DNA from: Pseudomonas viridiflava
GTDB lineage: Bacteria; Pseudomonadota; Gammaproteobacteria; Pseudomonadales; Pseudomonadaceae
DNA length: 64,000 nt
Direction of reading: 5' to 3'
Assembly: GCF_001642795.1 (NCBI RefSeq)
Contig: NZ_LKEH01000023.1
Coordinates: 193 to 64,192, forward strand
Below the pieces are notes generated by a model. That model saw only the letters and a list, made by a program, of their open reading frames with translations. It did no database searches and was not told where the DNA came from. How positions within the stretch are numbered: position 1 is the first letter of the stretch; every line of letters starts with the position of its first letter. This document shows positions 56,571 through 64,000 of the stretch, piece by piece. Made by a program: the position numbers and the translations under genes.

Positions 56571-57986
56571 TTACAGGCCTGCGTGGGCGGCAATGGCGGC
56601 AGCGATGGCCAGAGCCAGCTCTTCGGGTTTGCGCTTGATCGAGTAGTTGGTCAGTTCAGGGTGGCTTTCGACAAAGCTGGTGTTGAACTCACCGCTGCGA
56701 AATTCCGGGTTACGCAGGATTTCCTGGTAATAGGCCGCCGTGGTTTTCACCCCTTGCAGGCGCATGTCGTCCAGGGCACGCAGGCCGCGGTCCATTGCCT
56801 CTTCCCAGGTCAGCGCCCAGACGATCAGCTTCAGGCACATCGAGTCGTAGAACGGCGGAATGGTGTAGCCGGTGTAGATCGCCGTGTCGGTGCGCACACC
56901 AGGACCGCCGGGCGCGTAGTAGCGGGTGATCTTGCCGAAGCTGGGCAGGAAGTTGTTTTTCGGGTCTTCGGCATTGATGCGGAACTGCAACGCGAAGCCG
57001 CGATGGATGATGTCTTCCTGCTTCACCGACAACGGCTGGCCGGACGCGATGCGAATCTGCTCGCGAACAATATCGATCCCGGTGATTTCCTCGGTGATGG
57101 TGTGTTCCACCTGAACGCGGGTGTTCATCTCCATGAAGTACACCTCGCCATCGGCGAGCAGAAACTCCACGGTGCCGGCGTTCTCGTAGCCCACCGCCTT
57201 GGCCGCGCGCACCGACAGATCGCCAATGTAAGCGCGCTGTTCCGGCGTCAGTTGCGGGCTCGGCGCGATTTCGATCAGTTTCTGGTTGCGGCGCTGAATC
57301 GAGCAGTCGCGCTCGAACAGATGCACGACGTTGCCAAAGCTGTCACCCAGAATCTGCGCTTCGATGTGCTTGGGATTGACGATGCATTTTTCCAGGAATA
57401 CCTCGGCCGAACCGAAGGCCTTGGTCGCCTCCGAGATGACTCGGGGAAAGGCCTGCTCCAGTTCTTCACGGCTGTTGCAGCGCCGGATACCCCGCCCACC
57501 GCCACCGGAAGTCGCCTTGAGCATCACCGGGTAACCGATGCGATCCCCTTCGATCAGCGCCTCATGGATGTCGGCCACGTTGCCTTCGGTGCCCGGCGTC
57601 ACCGGCACACCGGCCTTGATCATGCTGCGGCGCGCTTCGGTCTTGTCACCCATACGGCGGATGACCTCAGCGGAAGGACCGATGAATTTGATCCCGCGTT
57701 CGACGCAGATGTCTGCCAGTTCGGCGTTTTCCGAGAGAAAACCATAACCGGGATGCAATGCATCACAACCGGTTTCCACAGCGAGATTGACCAGCTTGCG
57801 CGGATTGAGATAACCCGCAAGCGGTTCGGCGCCAATGCTATAGGCTTCGTCGGCGCGTTTGACATGCAGGGCATGGCGATCGGCGTCGGAAAAGATCGCC
57901 ACGGAGCGAATGCCCATCTCGGCACAGGCGCGCACGATACGGACGGCAATCTCTCCCCGGTTGGCAATCAGTATTTTTGTTATCAC
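56571..57986 (-). CDS. pycA: Pyruvate carboxylase subunit A (biotin carboxylase)
   Basis: A 471-residue biotin carboxylase. Marks are ITKILIANRGEIAVRIVRACAEMGI, GYGFLSENAELADIC, ATP-binding KATSGGGGRGIRRC, EMNTRVQVEHTITEEITGID in the active site, and the C-terminal domain. The start is GTG 57986 after GAGGAAACGCCA; a longer open frame upstream is not homologous. It heads the pycAB operon, divergent from the LysR gene. Confidence 0.92.
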   Translation of the reverse strand: MITKILIANRGEIAVRIVRACAEMGIRSVAIFSDADRHALHVKRADEAYSIGAEPLAGYLNPRKLVNLAVETGCDALHPGYGFLSENAELADICVERGIKFIGPSAEVIRRMGDKTEARRSMIKAGVPVTPGTEGNVADIHEALIEGDRIGYPVMLKATSGGGGRGIRRCNSREELEQAFPRVISEATKAFGSAEVFLEKCIVNPKHIEAQILGDSFGNVVHLFERDCSIQRRNQKLIEIAPSPQLTPEQRAYIGDLSVRAAKAVGYENAGTVEFLLADGEVYFMEMNTRVQVEHTITEEITGIDIVREQIRIASGQPLSVKQEDIIHRGFALQFRINAEDPKNNFLPSFGKITRYYAPGGPGVRTDTAIYTGYTIPPFYDSMCLKLIVWALTWEEAMDRGLRALDDMRLQGVKTTAAYYQEILRNPEFRSGEFNTSFVESHPELTNYSIKRKPEELALAIAAAIAAHAGL

Positions 57987-58114
57987 TGGCGTTTCCTCGA
58001 CCTTAAGGACCAACGTCCTGGCTGCTTTTTGTAACGAAGCATGTGACTGAATGCCGCAGGGACACCCTATGCCTGATCGAGAATTAATAAAAATGAGTAA
58101 AAATTGGGTCAGCC

Positions 58115-58130
58115 ATAAGCAAAAGCTTAT
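58115..58130. promoter_or_regulatory. Probable PycR operator
   Basis: ATAAGC-AAAA-GCTTAT is a perfect 6-4-6 inverted repeat in the pycA/pycR spacer, 36 bp before pycR and 128 bp before pycA. It fits a LysR (T-N11-A) site. Confidence 0.55.
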
Positions 58131-58166
58131 AGTCATCATCTTGACCGGTCACAGGAATCTATAAGA

Positions 58167-59117
58167 ATGCGTAAGTCATTGATGCGTATGACATTGCGTC
58201 AGCTGCGTATTTTCAATGAGGTGTGCGACCTGCGCTCCTACAGCCGCGCAGCCGAGGAAATGGCGCTGACTCAGCCTGCAGTCAGCCTGCAGATTCGTCA
58301 GCTTGAAGAACTGGTCGGCCAGCCGCTGTTCGAGTACGTCGGCAAGAAGCTTTACCTCACCGAAGCAGCTGAAGCACTGCAGGCCGCCAGCAAGGATATT
58401 TTCGGGCGCCTGGAAAACCTGGATATGCAGCTCTCGGACATGCAGGGTTCGCTGCAAGGTCAGCTGAAGCTGGCCATCGAGTCCAGCTGCAAGTATTTCG
58501 TCCCGCACCTGTTTGCCGCCTTCAAACGCCAGTACCCGGAAGTCAGTCTCAACCTGACCGTGGTGAACCGGGCGCTGGTGATCAGAAGACTCTCGGACAA
58601 CCGTGATGATCTGGTGATCATGTCAATGGTGCCGCAGGACATGGGCCTGGAGTTTCTGCCGTTCCTCAATAACCCCATCGTTGCCGTGGCGCCGCCGGAT
58701 CATCCACTGTGCAGCCACGCGTCACTGAGCCTGCGGGACCTGGAACCCTGGCCGCTGCTGACCCGCGAGTCTGGATCGGGCACACGTCGGGCCTGCGAGG
58801 AGTATTTCAAGGAGAAGCGTGTGCATTTCACGCAAACGTCGGAAGTGTCTTCAAGCGAGGCCCAGCGCGAATGCGTGGTGGCCGGACTGGGACTGGCCAT
58901 GCTGACACGCCATGCCGTGTGTCAGGAACTCGCCACCGGCGCGCTCGTGGAGCTGCCCGTGGCGGAGTTGCCGCTGTATCGAAGCTGGTGCGTGGTTCAG
59001 GGCAGAGACAAACGCCTGTCTCCGGTAGCCCACGCCTTTCTGGCATTCATTCGCAGTGAACGTGCGCAGATCAGCCAGCTTGTCGAACGTTTCGACGGCC
59101 GTCCTCGGACGGCGTGA
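58167..59117 (+). CDS. pycR: LysR-family regulator PycR
   Basis: A 316-residue LysR protein. The HTH is LRIFNEVCDLRSYSRAAEEMALTQPAVSLQIRQLEELVGQPLFEYVGKKLYLT (residues ~12-65), with a CysB/CbbR-like effector domain. It is divergent from pycA, as PycR is in P. aeruginosa, where it was linked to pyruvate carboxylase and virulence (recalled). ATG 58167 is preceded by AGGAATCTATAAG. Its last 47 bases overlap the convergent small gene at 59071. Confidence 0.88.
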   Translation: MRKSLMRMTLRQLRIFNEVCDLRSYSRAAEEMALTQPAVSLQIRQLEELVGQPLFEYVGKKLYLTEAAEALQAASKDIFGRLENLDMQLSDMQGSLQGQLKLAIESSCKYFVPHLFAAFKRQYPEVSLNLTVVNRALVIRRLSDNRDDLVIMSMVPQDMGLEFLPFLNNPIVAVAPPDHPLCSHASLSLRDLEPWPLLTRESGSGTRRACEEYFKEKRVHFTQTSEVSSSEAQRECVVAGLGLAMLTRHAVCQELATGALVELPVAELPLYRSWCVVQGRDKRLSPVAHAFLAFIRSERAQISQLVERFDGRPRTA

Positions 59118-59292
59118 GGGTCTGCCAGACGGGACCGGTCACGCCATCCAGATAATCGGACAGGTCCTGATTGAGCTGGCGCGCCTCACAGTAGCTCTCG
59201 ATAGCGCGACGAAATTCCATGCGACGCTGATCTTCCTGCTGACGGCGGGTTTTCACGGTGCTGTTGGGTAAATCGTCGTAGTGCCGAGCCAT
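59071..59292 (-). CDS. Small conserved Pseudomonas protein (PA3496-like)
   Basis: A 73-residue hydrophilic protein: MARHYDDLPNSTVKTRRQQE...RRMEFRRAIESYCEARQLNQDLSDYLDG. The core KTRRQQEDQRRMEFRRAIE resembles small proteins that databases call the PA3496 family of putative envelope integrity proteins (from memory). ATG 59292 has a good ribosome site, GGGAGACAGG, which supports that it is real. It overlaps the 3' end of pycR on the other strand by 47 bp. Confidence 0.7.
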   Translation of the reverse strand: MARHYDDLPNSTVKTRRQQEDQRRMEFRRAIESYCEARQLNQDLSDYLDGVTGPVWQTLTPSEDGRRNVRQAG

Positions 59293-59399
59293 GTCCTGTC
59301 TCCCAATACGTTTCGAGGGAGCACCAGAATGTAGCGTACGGGTGACAGTCAGGCGGCGCGAAGATGACAGAACGATGAATTCTCACCGCCTCAACGGCT

Positions 59400-60266
59400 T
59401 CAGTCTTCGTGTGGCTTGATCGACTTGGGCGACAGACGCAGGCTGCGCAAGCTGCGCTTCACGCTCTTGAGGTGATTGACAAGGCTCGGACCACGCGCCA
59501 TGGCAACGCCCATCGCCAACACATCGATCACCACCAGATGCGCGATGCGCGAGGTCAGCGGCGTATAGATCTCGGTGTCTTCGTGAACATCGATCGCCAG
59601 GTTGACCGACGACAGCTCGGCCAGCGGTGTCTGACTCGGGCACAGGGTAATCAGGGTCGCACCGCTTTCACGCACCATGTTCGCCGTGATCAGCAGGTCC
59701 TTGGAGCGGCCCGACTGAGAGATGCACACTGCAACGTCTGTCGGCTTGAGCGTCGCCGCCGACATGGCCTGCATGTGCGGGTCGGAATACGCCGCCGCCG
59801 TCAACAGCAGACGGAAGAACTTGTGCTGCGCATCGGCGGCTACGGCGCCGGATGCACCAAAGCCATAGAACTCGACACGATTGGCACCCGCCATGGCAGT
59901 GACTGCCAGTTGCAGCGCATGGGGGTCGAGATTCTCGCGCACTTCCATCAGGGTATGCAGGGTGGTGTCGAAAATTTTCAGGCTGTAGTCAGCGACCGAA
60001 TCGTCTTCGTGAATCGCGAACTGCCCGAAGCTGGCACCTGCGGCGAGGCTCTGGGCCAGTTTGAGCTTGAGGTCCTGAAACCCGGTGCAACCGATGGCAC
60101 GACAGAAGCGCACGATGGTGGGCTCGCTGATGCCCACGCTATGGGCAAGATCAGCCATGGAACTGTGCATCACAGCCGCAGGGTCGAGCAGCACGTGGTC
60201 GGCTACCTTGAGCTCCGATTTGCGCAGCAGATGACGTGACTGGGCGATGTGTTGCAGCAGATTCAA
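59400..60266 (-). CDS. RpiR/HexR-family transcriptional regulator
   Basis: A 288-residue regulator. The N-terminal HTH_6 domain is NLLQHIAQSRHLLRKSELKVADHVLLDPAAVMHSSMADLAHSVGISEPTIVRFCRAIGCTGFQDLKLKLAQSL (residues 2-75), and a SIS sugar-phosphate-binding domain covers ~120-250 (FYGFGASGAVAADAQHKF; CISQSGRSKDLL). It starts with TTG at 60266, with GAG nine bases upstream, giving the family N-terminus. HexR itself lies near zwf in pseudomonads, so this is a paralogue; I recall it at the same place in P. aeruginosa. Two palindromes upstream suggest autoregulation. Confidence 0.87.
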   Translation of the reverse strand: MNLLQHIAQSRHLLRKSELKVADHVLLDPAAVMHSSMADLAHSVGISEPTIVRFCRAIGCTGFQDLKLKLAQSLAAGASFGQFAIHEDDSVADYSLKIFDTTLHTLMEVRENLDPHALQLAVTAMAGANRVEFYGFGASGAVAADAQHKFFRLLLTAAAYSDPHMQAMSAATLKPTDVAVCISQSGRSKDLLITANMVRESGATLITLCPSQTPLAELSSVNLAIDVHEDTEIYTPLTSRIAHLVVIDVLAMGVAMARGPSLVNHLKSVKRSLRSLRLSPKSIKPHED

Positions 60267-60310
60267 AAGGCAGACTCGATAATGAAGCGGTGGGCGGGTT
60301 GTAGCTTTCT

Positions 60311-60325
60311 TGTAGTTATACTACA
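60311..60325. promoter_or_regulatory. Palindrome upstream of the rpiR-type gene
   Basis: TGTAGT-TAT-ACTACA, a perfect 6-3-6 inverted repeat, 44 bp before the TTG start. The TGTAGT/ACTACA arms resemble known HexR-type sites (TTGT-N-ACAA). Confidence 0.6.
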
Positions 60326-60398
60326 TGACCTGCGAGACGCCCAGTTAAACGAACGTGAAACGTCTGACGCAGCATTTAGAAGGGCAAATCATAAAAAT

Positions 60399-60418
60399 AT
60401 GTGGGAATAATCCTACAT
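60399..60418. promoter_or_regulatory. Second palindrome upstream of the rpiR-type gene
   Basis: ATGTGGGA-ATAA-TCCTACAT, an inverted repeat with one mismatch in eight, about 73 bases beyond the first. Both could bind the same regulator. Confidence 0.5.
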
Positions 60419-60449
60419 CCGCAAAACTTACCTGCATATGACTGTCGGC

Positions 60450-62975
60450 TCAAAATGATTGAAGCAGAATTCCGGCCATCGCGGTCGCTTCGATCGGGCG
60501 ACTGATCAGATAGCCCTGCACTTCGTCACAGCCATGGCTCCTGAGAAATTCCAGCTGGCTCTGGTTTTCCACGCCTTCGGCAACCACCTTCAATCCCAGA
60601 CTGTGAGCCATGGAGATAATCGCCTGAATGATGGCGGCGTCTTCGGTGCCATCGCCCAACCCGCTGATGAATGCACGATCGATCTTCACGTAGTCCACCG
60701 GAAACCGTCGCAGGTAGCTCAATGAAGAGTAGCCGGTGCCGAAATCGTCGATGGCCAGTTTCACGCCCAGGTCACGCAACTGCTGAAAGGTCGTAATGAT
60801 GTGTTCGACGCTGTCGAGCAGCTGGCTTTCGGTCAGCTCCAGTTCCAGCCACTGCGGTGCCAGCCCGGTTTCTTCGAGCACCTGACGAACCAGACTCACC
60901 AGTTTGCCCTGACGCAACTGGTGCACTGACAGGTTGACCGACACCCTGATCGGCGCCATGCCCTGCCGCTGCCACTCACACGCCTGCCAACAGGCCTTGC
61001 GCAGCACGAACTCACCAATGGCGCTGATCAGCCCCGTTTCCTCGGCAAGCCCGATGAACTCACCCGGTGCAACCATGCCGCGCTGAGGGTGGTGCCAGCG
61101 CACCAACGCTTCGGCAGAATCCAGACGCCCCGTCCTGAGGCACAGCTTGGGCTGATAGAAGACTTGGAGTTGCTGCTCTTCGATGGCCCTGCGCAGTTGA
61201 ATTTCAAGCTGCAGGTGCTCGAGCGTGCTGGCCTGCAGGCTCTGGGTGAAAAACTGGAAGTTATTGCCGCCCAGGTGCTTGGCATGCTGCATCGCCATGT
61301 TCGCCTGACTCACCAGTGCAGGGACCTCGCGGGCCGAATCCGACAACAGGCTGATGCCCACCGAAGCGCTGATCACCAGTTCGTGACCTGCCACCGACAG
61401 CGGTACACGCAACTTGCCCAGCAGGCGACTGGTTACACGGGCCAGACTGGAAAGGTTCGAGTAACCGTCAAACAGTACGGCGAATTCGTCGCCGGAGAGC
61501 CTTGCGATGGTGTCGGCTTCCGGCATGGCGTTGCTCAAGCGACGAGCAATGTGCCTGAGCAATTGGTCAGCGATTTCATGACCCAGGCTTTCGTTGAGCA
61601 GCTTGAAGCGGTCGAGATTGATATGCAGCAACGCCAGACTTCTGCCTCCCGACCGGACACGCTCGCGGGCCTCACGCAGCCGTTCGTTGAACAGCGAACG
61701 GTTGGCCAGCCCGGTCAGCTCATCGAAATGCGCCAGATAGCGCATGCGCTCCTCTGCCGCACGGCGCGATGAAAGATCGGAGAAGAAGCCGACAATGTGG
61801 CTTAGTTTCCCTGCCTTATCGAGCACAACGTTCAACTGCAGCCATTGCGGATACAGCTCGCCGTTCTTGCGTGCTTCAACCAGCTCGCCCTGCCATTGCC
61901 CGGTCTGTTCCAGAGACTGATGAATGGCCTGAAAGTGACGGCGCGCATCGCGGCTGCTGGCAATGTCGGTCACTCGGCGTCCGATCACGTCTTCCGGCAG
62001 ATAGCCACTGACCCGACTGAAAGCCTGATTCACCGTGAGGATGCAGTAGTCCGGATCGAAGATCACGATGCCTTCACTGGCGGCGTCGAACACGGTGGCC
62101 GCCAGACGCGGCGGGCTCTTGCTCAACGCCTGATTGGCTTCCTCCAGTTCAAACGTGCGCTGGGCCACGCGATCCTCCAGCCCGATCTGCGCCTCCCTCA
62201 GACCGCGCTCGGCTTCGCGGCGCTGATCGATTTCGTGAGCCAGTTCGGTATTGAGCGCATCACTGGTCGCCTGCGCCTGCTGCAGGTGCTCGATCAGGGC
62301 CTGATTCTGGAAGCGTCTGAGCAGACTGCGCTCCAGCAGACGATTGACCTGCCACGCCACAACGCTCAGGGCAAACAGCAGGATGAGTCCGAGCCAGCCC
62401 CAGCCACGAAAGGGCACATCCCCGCCCCAGAACAGATACAGAATCGGAGGTAACAGGCATGACAGGCTGAACACCAGAAACGCGGAAATGCTGACGGCGT
62501 AGGCAACGCTGGCGGACAAGGTCGCAGCGCCGATCAGGCCGAACACCCAGGCCTGCTGCTGAAAATTTTCCACAGGGACCAGCACCACTGCCGCAGCGGC
62601 CAGGGTCAGGCCACTGACACAGGCACCCATGAGAAACATCCTGCGCCAGACCGGTTGTGCCTGACGCTCTCTGGGCGCCGCCTCGAACGCGGCGACCTGG
62701 ATGACCCGCAGGCAGACGAGTGCAGACAGCCAGCCCAGCCAGATCCACACCAGCAGATAGCGTTCGGCGCCCCAGAGCAGCCAGGCACAGACAAGACCGT
62801 TCAGAAACATGAACAGCGTCGGCAGCAGTGAGCCTTGATAAAGAAGACGCGTGCGTTCGAGCGCCAGAGGCGCGGCGAACTGCCGGTAGAGGTCGCGGCG
62901 AGTGTTTTCGAGGACCTCGCCCGCGCTGAAGCGGTATGTCATGGCGTCGTTCTTGTCGTTGATCAGACCCCGCAT
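60450..62975 (-). CDS. Membrane GGDEF/EAL cyclic-di-GMP protein with PAS domain
   Basis: An 841-residue membrane protein. Residues ~45-220 hold about six helices (LLPTLFMFLNGLVCAWLLWG; LGLILLFALSVVAWQ), then a coiled coil (~225-290), a PAS domain (~300-405), a GGDEF domain (~415-565) and an EAL domain (~585-835). The EAL motifs are intact (AEALVRWHHP, VNLSVHQLR, LELTESQL, IDDFGTGYSSL, VKIDRAFI, VVAEGVE), so phosphodiesterase activity is expected. The GGDEF signature is SGDEF (ARLSGDEFAVL) and no RxxD inhibitory site precedes it, so cyclase activity is doubtful. A start at 62942 (MTYRFSAGE) is possible. Confidence 0.9.
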   Translation of the reverse strand: MRGLINDKNDAMTYRFSAGEVLENTRRDLYRQFAAPLALERTRLLYQGSLLPTLFMFLNGLVCAWLLWGAERYLLVWIWLGWLSALVCLRVIQVAAFEAAPRERQAQPVWRRMFLMGACVSGLTLAAAAVVLVPVENFQQQAWVFGLIGAATLSASVAYAVSISAFLVFSLSCLLPPILYLFWGGDVPFRGWGWLGLILLFALSVVAWQVNRLLERSLLRRFQNQALIEHLQQAQATSDALNTELAHEIDQRREAERGLREAQIGLEDRVAQRTFELEEANQALSKSPPRLAATVFDAASEGIVIFDPDYCILTVNQAFSRVSGYLPEDVIGRRVTDIASSRDARRHFQAIHQSLEQTGQWQGELVEARKNGELYPQWLQLNVVLDKAGKLSHIVGFFSDLSSRRAAEERMRYLAHFDELTGLANRSLFNERLREARERVRSGGRSLALLHINLDRFKLLNESLGHEIADQLLRHIARRLSNAMPEADTIARLSGDEFAVLFDGYSNLSSLARVTSRLLGKLRVPLSVAGHELVISASVGISLLSDSAREVPALVSQANMAMQHAKHLGGNNFQFFTQSLQASTLEHLQLEIQLRRAIEEQQLQVFYQPKLCLRTGRLDSAEALVRWHHPQRGMVAPGEFIGLAEETGLISAIGEFVLRKACWQACEWQRQGMAPIRVSVNLSVHQLRQGKLVSLVRQVLEETGLAPQWLELELTESQLLDSVEHIITTFQQLRDLGVKLAIDDFGTGYSSLSYLRRFPVDYVKIDRAFISGLGDGTEDAAIIQAIISMAHSLGLKVVAEGVENQSQLEFLRSHGCDEVQGYLISRPIEATAMAGILLQSF

Positions 62976-63230
62976 GCGCCCGATCAGGAGCGTTCAAAAG
63001 GGGTCTTGGCCCTGAGCGTGTGCGGAGCATACACAAGGCCTTGAGCAGACCAAACTGCCGGACCAAACAAAAATATCAATATGCCACTGCGCTGAGTGAT
63101 CTGCCCTCGCTCAAGGCACGGCGCGCAACGCTCGCTGCACTGACCGACCGGTCGTCAGCGCCAGCGATTTTTTATTGCCCCACGCAAAGCATGGTTTGCC
63201 CACCATGACGCAGCACCCTAGAATGCGCCG

Positions 63231-64000
63231 ATGCGCGATGATCTCTCTCTTCTTCTTAATTCCCTCAACGATGCCCAGCGTCAGGCCGTAGCCGCCTCCC
63301 TGGGTCGTCAGTTGGTCCTGGCCGGTGCTGGCTCCGGCAAAACCCGTGTGCTGGTGCATCGCATCGCCTGGCTGATGCAGGTCGAGCAAGCCTCCCCGCA
63401 CTCGGTGCTGTCGGTGACGTTCACCAACAAGGCAGCCGCCGAGATGCGCCATCGCATCGAGCAACTGATGGGCATCAGCCCGGCAGGCATGTGGGTCGGC
63501 ACGTTCCACGGCCTGGCGCACCGCCTGTTGCGGGCGCACTGGCAGGAAGCCGGGCTGGTGCAGACCTTCCAGATTCTGGACAGCGACGACCAGCAACGTC
63601 TGGTCAAACGCGTGATCCGCGAGCTGGGTCTGGACGAGCAACGCTGGCCTGTCCGTCAGGCGCAGTGGTTCATCAATGGCCAGAAAGACGAAGGGCTGCG
63701 TCCGCAGCACATTCAGGCCAGCGGCGACCTGTTCCTGACCACCATGCGCAGCATCTATGAAGCCTATGAGGCGGCCTGCCAACGTGCCGGCGTGATCGAC
63801 TTCTCCGAACTGCTGCTGCGCGCGCTCGACCTGTGGCGCGACAACCCCGGTCTGCTGGCGCACTATCAGCGCCGCTTCCGCCACGTGCTGGTGGACGAAT
63901 TCCAGGACACCAACGCCGTGCAGTACGCCTGGTTGCGTCTGTTGGCTCAGGGTGGCGACAGCCTGATGGTGGTCGGCGACGACGATCAGTCCATCTACGG
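63231..64000 (+). CDS. uvrD: DNA helicase II UvrD, 5' part (runs off the window)
   Basis: The first 256 codons of a superfamily I helicase; the gene continues past the edge. Visible motifs are the Q motif LNDAQRQAV, Walker A AGAGSGKT (VLAGAGSGKTRVLVHR), motif Ia TFTNKAAAEM, GTFHGLAHRLLR, Walker B VLVDEFQDTNAVQY and motif III GDDDQSIYG. It unwinds DNA in nucleotide excision and mismatch repair. ATG 63231 (MRDDLSLLLNSLNDAQ) gives the family start. The 255 bp before it contain the promoter; I see no clear LexA box. Confidence 0.92.
   Translation, partial: MRDDLSLLLNSLNDAQRQAVAASLGRQLVLAGAGSGKTRVLVHRIAWLMQVEQASPHSVLSVTFTNKAAAEMRHRIEQLMGISPAGMWVGTFHGLAHRLLRAHWQEAGLVQTFQILDSDDQQRLVKRVIRELGLDEQRWPVRQAQWFINGQKDEGLRPQHIQASGDLFLTTMRSIYEAYEAACQRAGVIDFSELLLRALDLWRDNPGLLAHYQRRFRHVLVDEFQDTNAVQYAWLRLLAQGGDSLMVVGDDDQSIY

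Noticed and set aside
54808..56646. 612-codon open frame opposite pycB
   Set aside because: Antisense shadow of a clear biotin-dependent enzyme; no family pattern.
56562..58034. 490-codon open frame opposite pycA
   Set aside because: Antisense frame to biotin carboxylase, without motifs.

Overview
The window looks like chromosomal DNA of a fluorescent Pseudomonas, most likely the P. syringae group (inference). The codon use is GC-rich. Many blocks follow the gene order I recall from P. aeruginosa (ubiC-ubiA-phoBR-CorC-M23 peptidase; response regulator-phoU-pstBACS-MFS; purEK; LysR-aspA; pycAB-pycR-rpiR-EAL protein-uvrD). The short intergenic repeats are of the kind dispersed in P. syringae. 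I see no tRNA, rRNA, insertion sequence, prophage or CRISPR array. Almost all of the window is core genome; the clear accessory insertion is one 5.2 kb gene at 22641-27872.

Layout. 0.1-3.6 kb: glutarate/lysine catabolism (family III CoA-transferase, GcdH, divergent LysR regulator). 4.0-6.9 kb: three-gene membrane transhydrogenase pntAA-pntAB-pntB. 7.1-12.5 kb: acetyl-CoA hydrolase/transferase, a DUF1127 protein, three tandem small exported DUF2388 proteins and a DUF4105 protein with an HELTH motif. 12.5-15.6 kb (minus): SCP2-like protein, lipoprotein, HU-type protein, rubredoxin reductase and rubredoxin. 15.7-21.3 kb: ubiC-ubiA, a YxFxxD-repeat protein, phoB-phoR, a CorC/HlyC-type protein. 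21.6-29.2 kb (minus): M23 peptidase, the 1743-residue putative deaminase toxin, a response regulator. 29.4-36.3 kb (minus): the Pho-regulated phosphate system phoU, pstB, pstA, pstC, pstS, with Pho boxes before phoB, pstC and pstS. 36.4-42.4 kb: MFS transporter, thioesterase, hexose-6-phosphate mutarotase, two small envelope proteins, purE-purK. 42.7-48.8 kb: a small secreted metzincin-like protease, LysR regulator, aspA, an amino acid:cation symporter and asparaginase. 48.8-54.5 kb: bestrophin, YeeE/YedE transporter, MocR regulator diverging from a PaiB-GNAT-GNAT cluster. 54.7-63 kb: two-subunit pyruvate carboxylase with its LysR regulator, a small conserved protein, an RpiR regulator and a GGDEF/EAL protein. 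The right edge cuts uvrD.

Most interesting. (1) The 1743-residue protein ends in a deaminase-type domain (D1682-S-E1684 and C1712-x-x-C1715) like those of polymorphic toxins. It sits between core genes, has no immunity gene beside it, and its start codon follows a strong hairpin with no visible Shine-Dalgarno. (2) A minimal exported protease has a full metzincin HExxHxxxxxH motif. (3) Several non-coding signals deserve testing: two mutually exclusive hairpins before pntAA, a terminator-like hairpin in the purE leader, a tandem repeat of DnaA-box-like sequence inside the MocR linker, and palindromic operators before rpiR, pycR and aspA. All functional statements come from reading motifs and from family knowledge; no database search was run.
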